Positions 24,325-31,466 of a DNA stretch of 64,000 bases are shown one piece after another. Source of the DNA: Pseudomonadota bacterium (GTDB taxonomy: Bacteria > Pseudomonadota > Gammaproteobacteria > Halothiobacillales > Halothiobacillaceae); the NCBI GenBank assembly GCA_021801265.1, contig JAJYYE010000010.1, positions 372,001-436,000 on the forward strand, read 5' to 3'. The notes under the pieces were generated by a model. The model searched no databases. It was not told where the DNA came from and saw only the letters and a list, made by a program, of their open reading frames with translations. Both the position numbers and the translations under genes were made by a program. Numbering within the stretch: position 1 is the stretch's first letter; each line of letters begins with the position of its first letter.

Positions 24325-25113
24325 ATGTCCCATTCCGTCATGCCCGATGTGCAGTCCTCTGTCGATAGTCGCAATATCGTGATCGACCGCGTGGGCATCA
24401 AAGCGATTAAACATCCCCTCATCGTGGTGGATGGCGCGCACCGCCAGTCCACCATTGCCGAATGCGAGCTCACCGTTGCCCTACCCGCCGATAAAAAAGG
24501 CACGCACATGTCGCGGTTTGTAGCGCTCCTGAATGCTGAACCGCTGGTTCTTTCCATCGGCACCCTGCCCGACTGGACACGGAAAATGGCCGAACTACTG
24601 CACGCACACACGGCAGACGTCACCTTCACGATGCCGTTTTTCGTGGAAAAATCTGCGCCGGTCAGTGGGCAAAAGGCCTTGATGGATTACCAATTGAGCT
24701 TGAGCGGCCATTTGAACGACGCAGGCCCTATCGAAACCCACCTTGAACTCGTGGTACCAGTCACGAGCCTGTGCCCCTGCTCCAAAGAAATATCGGCTTA
24801 TGGTGCGCACAATCAGCGCTCGCACATCACTGCCACCGTACGCATCACCAATCAGAACTTATCCATCGCTGATTTAATTCACACAATTGAAGACCAGGGT
24901 TCTTGCCCGCTGTGGGGCTTGCTCAAACGCCCGGATGAAAAATTCATCACCGAATATGCCTTCGATCACCCCAAATTTGTCGAAGACATGATCCGCGATG
25001 TGGCCAGCACGCTGACCGATTACCCCGGCATCAACGGCTATCGCGTCACGGTCGAGAACTTTGAATCAATTCATAACCACTCCGCCTGGGCGGTCATTGA
25101 TCGGTTGGGGTAA
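24325..25113 (+). CDS. folE2: GTP cyclohydrolase FolE2 (type IB)
   Basis: Converts GTP to 7,8-dihydroneopterin triphosphate, the first step of folate and queuosine synthesis. It is the metal-promiscuous type unrelated in sequence to FolE. From ATG 24325 it has 262 residues. Diagnostic segments are RVGIKAIKHPL, KGTHMSRFV, the active-site cysteine in VTSLCPCSKEIS, and GAHNQRSHI. AGGA precedes the start. A longer frame from 24235 runs back into queD and is rejected. Whether a classical folE exists elsewhere in the genome is unknown. The 3' end overlaps the convergent tatD gene by 20 bases. Confidence 0.95.
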   Translation: MSHSVMPDVQSSVDSRNIVIDRVGIKAIKHPLIVVDGAHRQSTIAECELTVALPADKKGTHMSRFVALLNAEPLVLSIGTLPDWTRKMAELLHAHTADVTFTMPFFVEKSAPVSGQKALMDYQLSLSGHLNDAGPIETHLELVVPVTSLCPCSKEISAYGAHNQRSHITATVRITNQNLSIADLIHTIEDQGSCPLWGLLKRPDEKFITEYAFDHPKFVEDMIRDVASTLTDYPGINGYRVTVENFESIHNHSAWAVIDRLG

Positions 25114-25894
25114 GTGCCGCCCGCCCGAACAACGCACGGGCATTGGCATCGAGTCGATTGGCCAGCGTTGGCGCATCGGTGAATAATAATTCCGCCAAAA
25201 CCGCCAGTTGCTCGATGATATACGCAGGTTCATTCGGTTCGCCCCAATGCGCATGACCGGACTGATTCGGCGCATCGGATTCGAGCAGCAACGCTTCGGG
25301 CGGCGAGGCCGCCAGCGTGGCACGCAACCGGGTTGCCCTCGGATGCGTGATTGCAGCGCCAACCCCGAGATAAAACCCACGTTCAATCAATTGCTGCGCC
25401 TGCTGCAATGATCCGGTAAATCCGTGCACCACGCCACGCAATCCCGGTCTGTGACGAATCATTTTCAGTAACTGATCGGCCGATTTGCGCTCGTGCAGAA
25501 TCACGGGCAAATTGTGCTGCAAGGCCAAATCCATCTGTCCCTCAACGAGCGCGTACTGACGCGAGGCATCTGGCATATCAGTAGCGGAATCGAGCCCAAT
25601 CTCACCCACAGCCAACGTATTCCCGCGTTCTTGTTCGAGCCAGTCCGATAAAGCGGCGAGTCCGGCCGCCGGTTCAACCCGATCCGCCCACCAGGGATGA
25701 ATGCCATAGGCCAGCCCCACCGTACACCCAAGCACACGCACCTGTTCCGCCACCATTTTTTGCGCCGCCCAGCGATCGGGCGATACGCCCACCGTGACCA
25801 CCACGGACACACCCGCCTGCCGCATCCGTGCCACCACTCCGGGCAAACCCTGCAACGTGACCAAATCATCAAGATGGCAATGCGTGTCAATCAT
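25094..25894 (-). CDS. TatD-family metal-dependent hydrolase
   Basis: TIM-barrel nuclease/hydrolase of 266 residues. Metal ligands are seen in MIDTHCHLDD at the N-terminus, GEIGLDS, VILHERKS, VHGFTGS and LLESDAP. Family members act as 3'-5' exonucleases in DNA repair and RNA processing. The ATG at 25894 is chosen because the metal motif begins at residue 2. A start 12 codons upstream is open but unconserved. The stop lies within the end of the convergent folE2 gene. Confidence 0.93.
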   Translation of the reverse strand: MIDTHCHLDDLVTLQGLPGVVARMRQAGVSVVVTVGVSPDRWAAQKMVAEQVRVLGCTVGLAYGIHPWWADRVEPAAGLAALSDWLEQERGNTLAVGEIGLDSATDMPDASRQYALVEGQMDLALQHNLPVILHERKSADQLLKMIRHRPGLRGVVHGFTGSLQQAQQLIERGFYLGVGAAITHPRATRLRATLAASPPEALLLESDAPNQSGHAHWGEPNEPAYIIEQLAVLAELLFTDAPTLANRLDANARALFGRAALTPTDQ

Positions 25895-26226
25895 CAACGC
25901 CCCCCCTGGCCGCCTGTCGAACAGGGCCATCTGCCGCGAGACGAAGACCCGTTCGGGACAGATTTTTCGCTCTTTTGAGGCGAATAGTGGATCTATTTAA
26001 CGAGAAAACGGGGGGGGTATGGCCGAATCCGGCTTTGTCGTAGCAGGAATGCGTCAAATCCGACAGGCTGCCAGGCCGATGTCCGGCATCCCGCACGGCC
26101 GCACTCAAAATCAACCCGATACAGCACATCATCAGCCGATCATCTTGCGTAGGGGAAAGACCCCGCTGAATAAATCTTGTATTCTGCCGGTGGACTGTAC
26201 ATCCCACACATACGAGGCCACCTTCT
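25895..26226. other. 332-bp divergent intergenic region, tatD / motA
   Basis: It contains the start region of the tatD-family gene and the leader of the motA-like gene, including the GAGG ribosome site for the TTG start. A stretch of ten purines in a run of G lies near 26008. No gene is recognised, and no flagellar sigma-28 promoter with correct spacing was found. Confidence 0.4.
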
Positions 26227-27048
26227 TTGAACCCAGCGACCCTCATCGGTATTTTCGGCGGTTTTGGTATTGTCATCGGTGCCATTTTTTTATCGTCGAA
26301 TCATGTTTCGGATTACTTCAACCTGCCGAGCATGTTCCTCGTACTGGGCGGCACCATCGCCGCCACACTGATTAGTTATCCCCTGCATGAAGTGCTGCGC
26401 GTTTTCCGCGTGTTTACGATTGTACTGCGCAACGAGCGCCTGTATACCGAACGCGATATTACCGAACTCGTGGACGTCGCCAAACTCAAGTTTCAGGGAC
26501 AAATCAACCGTGCGGATGAAAAACTCAGCCGCATCAAAAACCCGTTTTTGCGCACCGGCATGCAAATGGTGCTCGATGGCGCAAGCAACGAAAACATCAT
26601 GACCTTACTGCAATGGCGCATTGGCCGGATGCGCGCGCGCGAACGGGCCGAGGCACAGATTTTTCGCACCATGGCCGCCTTTGCGCCCGCATTCGGGATG
26701 CTGGGCACCCTGCTTGGCCTCATCAACATGCTGCACGCGATGGATGCCGCCCACTTCGCCGCAATCGGCACCAATATGGCGCTGGCCTTGATTACCACGC
26801 TCTATGGCATTCTACTCGCCAACATGATTTTCAAACCTATTGCACTCAAGCTCGAACGCCGCACCGAACAACGGGTGATGGTGATGAACATGATGGTCGA
26901 AGGCGTGATGCTGATGCAGCAGCAACGCTCGCCCGCATTTATCCGCGAAACGCTGCAATCCTTCCTCGCACAAAGCGAGGATGAACTGCGTGAATCCACT
27001 GCTCAGCCCGGCAAACGCCCCACTGCGTCGCGCCCGCCCGCCCGCTAA
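26227..27048 (+). CDS. motA: MotA-family stator protein
   Basis: Inner-membrane ion-channel subunit of 273 residues. Four hydrophobic segments are visible, at about residues 3-21, 33-50, 150-170 and 182-202. MFLVLGGTIAATLISYP and FAPAFGMLGTLLGLINML are the PomA/MotA signatures, with the conserved prolines of the pore-lining helices. The cytoplasmic loop between helices 2 and 3 is long and charged, as needed for rotor contact. The start is TTG 26227 with GAGG upstream; no ATG fits. The gene is 3 bp ahead of the motB-like partner. Sodium or proton use cannot be told. Confidence 0.85.
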   Translation: MNPATLIGIFGGFGIVIGAIFLSSNHVSDYFNLPSMFLVLGGTIAATLISYPLHEVLRVFRVFTIVLRNERLYTERDITELVDVAKLKFQGQINRADEKLSRIKNPFLRTGMQMVLDGASNENIMTLLQWRIGRMRARERAEAQIFRTMAAFAPAFGMLGTLLGLINMLHAMDAAHFAAIGTNMALALITTLYGILLANMIFKPIALKLERRTEQRVMVMNMMVEGVMLMQQQRSPAFIRETLQSFLAQSEDELRESTAQPGKRPTASRPPAR

Positions 27049-27051
27049 ACC

Positions 27052-28044
27052 ATGAGCCGCAACCCGCCCCCCCCGGATGCAAGCCTGAATCCCGAACTGG
27101 AAGAACAAACCACCCAGCAGATTCAGGCAGAAATCAATCTTGCCGGGCAAACGGCCGTGTTCGCCCGCCCCTGGCATGAAGGCTGGGCAGAAGACGCGCA
27201 CCAGATCGAAGACGATCAATCTTTCTGGCTGCTGACGATGGTCGATTTGATGACCCTGCTGCTCACCATGTTTGTGCTGCTGGCCGCTTACGCCTACCAA
27301 AGCAAAGATACCACCACCAGCACCCCGACCGGCAGCGGCAGCACGCAACAGGCCCAAAAGGTCGACCAAACCCCTACCCCACAAACTGGCCCCATGCCCA
27401 CCGCGCAAATTTCGCCGGGGCAAGCACCCACGCAAGGCAATATCCCGCAGGCCGGCAATGCCCTGATCGGTTCGGCAGGCCGCCAGCCGCCACACATACC
27501 GGCCGAACCCAGCACAAACCCGCCCGCCCCCGAGCACCCGATCCCGCCGGACGAAACCACCCAAGATCAGGCCAAGACCCTGTTTGCCGGCCTAGGGAAA
27601 GATGTTGATGTTTCCGTCATCAAAGGGCGGGTCAATCTGCGGGTGAAGGACAATATCCTATTTACCTCAGGCAACTCTGACCTCTCATCGGCTGGGCAAA
27701 ATTTACTGAACCGCCTGGCCGACCGGCTCAAAGCGGGAAGTTATCCAATTGCGGTGCAGGGGCACACCGATGATCGACCGATTCACACCCTGCAATTTCC
27801 GTCTAACTGGGAGCTTTCCGCCGCCCGCGCTGCCGCAGTGGTGCAGCAACTCATCGCGCAGGGGGTTCAACCAAACCGCCTCTCTGCCATCGGTTTTGCC
27901 GATACCCGCCCGATCGCACCGAACGACAACGCCACCGGGCGTGCAGAAAATCGGCGGGTCGATCTTGAACTGCAGTTGCCTGCCAATATGCTGCCTTCTG
28001 CCACACAACCCTCGACACAATCCGAATCACCAGGAACGCCATGA
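27052..28044 (+). CDS. motB: MotB-family stator protein with OmpA domain
   Basis: Partner of the MotA-like protein, 330 residues. A short cytoplasmic N-terminus is followed by a single helix FWLLTMVDLMTLLLTMFVLL (about residues 58-77) with the ion-binding aspartate. A Pro/Thr/Gln-rich periplasmic linker (about 80-185) and an OmpA-like peptidoglycan-binding domain (about 190-312) follow, with GHTDDRPI and NRRVDLEL. The linker is long and low in complexity. No other flagellar genes are nearby, so it could serve flagellar or another ion-driven motion. Its stop overlaps the HIT gene by four bases. Confidence 0.87.
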   Translation: MSRNPPPPDASLNPELEEQTTQQIQAEINLAGQTAVFARPWHEGWAEDAHQIEDDQSFWLLTMVDLMTLLLTMFVLLAAYAYQSKDTTTSTPTGSGSTQQAQKVDQTPTPQTGPMPTAQISPGQAPTQGNIPQAGNALIGSAGRQPPHIPAEPSTNPPAPEHPIPPDETTQDQAKTLFAGLGKDVDVSVIKGRVNLRVKDNILFTSGNSDLSSAGQNLLNRLADRLKAGSYPIAVQGHTDDRPIHTLQFPSNWELSAARAAAVVQQLIAQGVQPNRLSAIGFADTRPIAPNDNATGRAENRRVDLELQLPANMLPSATQPSTQSESPGTP

Positions 28045-28496
28045 CCCCCTCGTCACTTCATACCAACGCCCCCGAATGGCAGATTCACCCCCAACTCTTG
28101 GCCGATTCCGTACCCATCACCAATCTCCCCCTCTGCGCAGTACGATTGCTGGATGATCACCGCTTTCCTTGGGTGCTGCTGATTCCCCGCCTGCCGGGCC
28201 TGAGCCAATGGCTCGATGTACCCGTAGTGGCCCAACACCAAATTCTGGATGAAATACGGCAGGTTAGTGCCACGCTCAATACCCTGTTCATCCCAGAACG
28301 AATCAATCTCGCGACCATCGGTAACCGGGTGGATCAACTGCATATCCATTGCATCGCACGATATACCCATGATGTCGCTTGGCCGGACGTCGTCTGGGGG
28401 CACGGGACACGGGCACCCTATGCCACGCTTGACCGATTAGCAGCAGCCAATGCAATCGCTGCTGGACTCAAAACGCAGTCTCAGCCAAACTCTTAA
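28041..28496 (+). CDS. HIT-domain protein
   Basis: Nucleotide-binding protein of the histidine-triad superfamily, 151 residues. The active-site segment QLHIHCIARYTHD has two of the triad histidines and isoleucine at the third position. The form QLHVHVIAR is normal for this proteobacterial subgroup, so this is not decay. RFPWVLLIPR and WPDVVWG are further subgroup marks. Members hydrolyse dinucleoside polyphosphates or nucleotide phosphoramidates; the substrate here is unknown. It is translationally coupled to motB by an ATGA overlap. Confidence 0.85.
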   Translation: MTPSSLHTNAPEWQIHPQLLADSVPITNLPLCAVRLLDDHRFPWVLLIPRLPGLSQWLDVPVVAQHQILDEIRQVSATLNTLFIPERINLATIGNRVDQLHIHCIARYTHDVAWPDVVWGHGTRAPYATLDRLAAANAIAAGLKTQSQPNS

Positions 28497-28723
28497 GCGG
28501 GTTCATTGCGCCGCTCGGAAATTTCGAACACCGCGTTTTATCCCCAAGAATCGGTGCGATGTCTCGATCCAGTGATGTAACGCAAGGAAAAATACCCGAA
28601 AAGGCGCAGCGTACATAGAGCAATTGCGCATTTGAGGGTATCTTGAACACGGCAATACGCGCTTCAGCGAGACTTTGAACCGGCTCCAAGATCCAATCGT
28701 AAGCCCCATAAGGATGTCTGGTT

Positions 28724-31291
28724 ATGCGAATCGTGCCACTGTCACTGCAATTCTTACTGTTTTTGGGGCTGCAAATTGCGCTCTCCATGGGCTTAGTGTT
28801 TTACCTCAATACCCTAGCCAACACGAATTACCAAACATTCCAGCGGGCGAGCACCGGGTTCGTTGAATCCAGTAACACCATCGAATCGTTGCGCAAGGCC
28901 TTCGCAGAAACCAGTAATCAAATCGAGCAACTCGCGAATGAGTTTGTTCCAGGTCAACGCGTGGACGTGCGCGATCAAGTGCTTGCGCTCCAGCAACTGG
29001 CCGCAGCCATCCGTAACAATATTGCCTTGGGCAATGTGCGGGAATACTCCGGCGGTAAAATCAATCAACTCGCTCAACGCATTGATCAACAAGCCCAGGA
29101 ACTGATTCAGGCTGCGGCCAAAACGGCTTCCGCATCCCCGATGGAAGTGAAATCGCTGCAAAATCATCTGCGGATTGAACGCAGCCGAATCATGGTGGAA
29201 GATTTCGGTGCACTGATTGATTCGGCCAATCAAAATCTCGAGAACACCATGCAGATGCTGCGTGGCTCAACCGCCAGTCTGAGCAATCAGTACCAAATCT
29301 TGCTGGTGTTGTTTATTGTGCTGCAAATTGGTTTGATGATCACGGCCCTATGGTATTTCAACTATCAAATCAGGCAACTGGCCGATATCACTGACCGGCT
29401 GATTGACGGAGATGCCACCGCTGCGTTACCCCAACAAAAGCGCCACGATCAGATTGGCCGGCTGGCGCGCGCGGTTCAGCATTTCCGTACCACACTCATT
29501 ACCCTCTCCGATTCCCGCGAACAACTGAAAACCATTCTCAAAAAGTACGATACTGAAACCTTAAGTCGGCGCAAAGCGGAAAAGCAGCTCACGCTCGCAG
29601 CCTCTGTGTTTGATAACGTCCAGGAAGCCGTATTGCTCACGGATATCACCGGTCATGTCACCCGTGCCAACGCCGCCGCACTCGAATTACTGCATTGCAG
29701 CGAAAAACAACTCGCCGCTCAACCGTTACTGCAGTTTTTATTAGGTAAAGATTTTGTCGTGATCGAACCGTTGTGGAATCAGGTGCTCGAGCAGGGGCAC
29801 TGGTCGGGTGAAGTACAGTTTCAGGCAGAGCGCTTCCCGCCCATCACCGCACTCATTTCAATCAAACTGATGGGCGAAGCGCGCGAGGGAAAAGGGCATG
29901 TCATTTTTGTATTGAGCGACCATACCGAGATTCGCGCCCGGGAAGCCGAAATGCAGTTTTTAGCCGAACAAGATCCCGTAACCGGTTTATTCAACCGGCA
30001 CTATTTCACGGCAGCCGGGCAAAAGCGGATCAGTCAAACCCCCGACTCACCTTTTGGCATCGTATTGCTTGGCATCGATAATTTCCGCTCAGTCAATGAC
30101 GCGCTTGGGCATCGGGACGGGGATCGCATCCTCAAAGAAATCGGCAAGCGGCTCGCGCGCTTGGTCGGCCCGCAGGCCACACTGGCACGGATTGGTGGCG
30201 ATGAATTCGCTTTCTACTTCATGTCAGAATCCGCAGATCAATTGGAAACAGATACCCGCCGATACACACAGCAGGCCTTAACCGCGATTCGCGAACCAAT
30301 CGTGATCAACGAATATCAACTTCAGCTCAAAGCGAGTGCCAGCAACAGCCTTTATCCCATGGATGGCGACACAATCGAAGATTTGCTTAAAAACAATGAT
30401 ATCGCGCTGTCGATGGCCAAATCCCAAGGCGGGGATCAACTATTCACCCACAGTACGCAAATTCAAAACCGCGCCCAACGACGATTCAAACTCCAGCATG
30501 CCCTTGAAAAAGCCCTCGGTAACCGTGAATTGCGTTTGGCCTATCAACCCCAAGTTTCGTTAACGAATGGCCAGATCACCGGCTTTGAAGTGCTCATGCG
30601 CTGGCGTCATGGCGGCGAATGGATTTCCCCGGTCGAATTTATCCCGCTGGCGGAAGAAACCGATCTTATTGTTCGATTCACCGAATATGCCTTCGCCGAG
30701 GGCTGCAAACATATCCGCGAGTGGCAACGTCAAACCAATGAAAACTATCATCTCTCGGTAAATTTGCCGCCCCGGTTGCTGCTGATCGATAAAATTGATG
30801 AACGTCTCGTTGATATCGCCAAGTCAGCAGGGCTTCCGCTTTCGCTGATCACGTTAGAAATTACCGAAAGCAGCTTCGGCAGCGATCCCGGCTTGATGTC
30901 GGCGCAACTCCACCGGCTGGCCATGCAGGGCTTTACCATCGCCATTGACGATTTTGGTACGGGCTATTCGTCACTCGCGTACTTAAGTACGCTGCCGATT
31001 TCTAAAATCAAAATTGATAAAAAGTTTGTTGATCTCATTAGCGATAACAAGGAATCCTGCAAACTGATCAATTCCATCCTGGCGATGGCACAATCCCTCG
31101 AACTGGATATCGTGATTGAAGGCGTCGAAACCCAAGAACAACTGATTCAGCTCAAAAAATTTGATGTTCGCATGGATATCCAAGGCTTTGTGTTTGACCC
31201 AGCCCACAACGAAGATTACTGGGATGGCTTGTTTATGGAAGGCGCGCCCCATACCTATGAAATACCTGATTTGATGCTCGCCAAAAAATAA
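28724..31291 (+). CDS. membrane HAMP-PAS-GGDEF-EAL protein
   Basis: Cyclic-di-GMP turnover protein of 855 residues. An N-terminal helix (about 7-28), a helical periplasmic sensor (about 30-185), a second helix (about 189-212), a HAMP-like segment (about 213-265), PAS (about 287-405), GGDEF (about 410-570) and EAL (about 590-830) follow in order. GGDEF is intact at 491-495, but no RxxD inhibition site precedes it. The EAL signature reads EVL (622-624). DDFGTGYS (742-749) and EGVET (799-803) are conserved, so phosphodiesterase activity is plausible. It lies 227 bp after the HIT gene, next to the stator genes. Confidence 0.92.
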   Translation: MRIVPLSLQFLLFLGLQIALSMGLVFYLNTLANTNYQTFQRASTGFVESSNTIESLRKAFAETSNQIEQLANEFVPGQRVDVRDQVLALQQLAAAIRNNIALGNVREYSGGKINQLAQRIDQQAQELIQAAAKTASASPMEVKSLQNHLRIERSRIMVEDFGALIDSANQNLENTMQMLRGSTASLSNQYQILLVLFIVLQIGLMITALWYFNYQIRQLADITDRLIDGDATAALPQQKRHDQIGRLARAVQHFRTTLITLSDSREQLKTILKKYDTETLSRRKAEKQLTLAASVFDNVQEAVLLTDITGHVTRANAAALELLHCSEKQLAAQPLLQFLLGKDFVVIEPLWNQVLEQGHWSGEVQFQAERFPPITALISIKLMGEAREGKGHVIFVLSDHTEIRAREAEMQFLAEQDPVTGLFNRHYFTAAGQKRISQTPDSPFGIVLLGIDNFRSVNDALGHRDGDRILKEIGKRLARLVGPQATLARIGGDEFAFYFMSESADQLETDTRRYTQQALTAIREPIVINEYQLQLKASASNSLYPMDGDTIEDLLKNNDIALSMAKSQGGDQLFTHSTQIQNRAQRRFKLQHALEKALGNRELRLAYQPQVSLTNGQITGFEVLMRWRHGGEWISPVEFIPLAEETDLIVRFTEYAFAEGCKHIREWQRQTNENYHLSVNLPPRLLLIDKIDERLVDIAKSAGLPLSLITLEITESSFGSDPGLMSAQLHRLAMQGFTIAIDDFGTGYSSLAYLSTLPISKIKIDKKFVDLISDNKESCKLINSILAMAQSLELDIVIEGVETQEQLIQLKKFDVRMDIQGFVFDPAHNEDYWDGLFMEGAPHTYEIPDLMLAKK

Positions 31292-31466
31292 CCGAATAGC
31301 ACGTCGCCCGAATGCAACGAAGTGGTATCCGGGGTCAACCCACCCCATGAGGTCAACCTGGCCCCCGGATTGACCGCGGAGCTGGCGCAAGCCCGCTGTG
31401 CTTCATCCGGGCGGCAGTGGATTGAATGTCGACCAAAAAAACGAAAATATCACCAGAAAAAGCGCG
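31292..31466. other. intergenic hairpin region between GGDEF-EAL gene and polA
   Basis: ATCCGGGG (31327-31334) and CCCCGGAT (31363-31370) are perfect inverted repeats. Between them lies an 8-base direct repeat GGTCAACC. The genes converge here, so the structure may work as a terminator, although no T-run follows. Confidence 0.4.

Noticed and set aside
26160-26226. Possible sigma-28 flagellar promoter before motA (TAAATCTT and GCCGGTGG)
   Set aside because: The spacing is 7 bases instead of about 11, and the -10 part matches poorly.
26227-28044. ExbB/ExbD or TolQ/TolR identity for the stator-like pair
   Set aside because: The second protein has a C-terminal OmpA peptidoglycan-binding domain, and the first has the MotA-type long cytoplasmic loop.
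28041-28496. Missing third histidine in the HIT protein as a sign of decay
   Set aside because: The QLHxHxIAR form is usual for this proteobacterial subgroup.
28468-28788. Minus-strand frame of 106 codons between the HIT and GGDEF-EAL genes
   Set aside because: It overlaps the starts and ends of both well-supported genes and shows no recognised domain.
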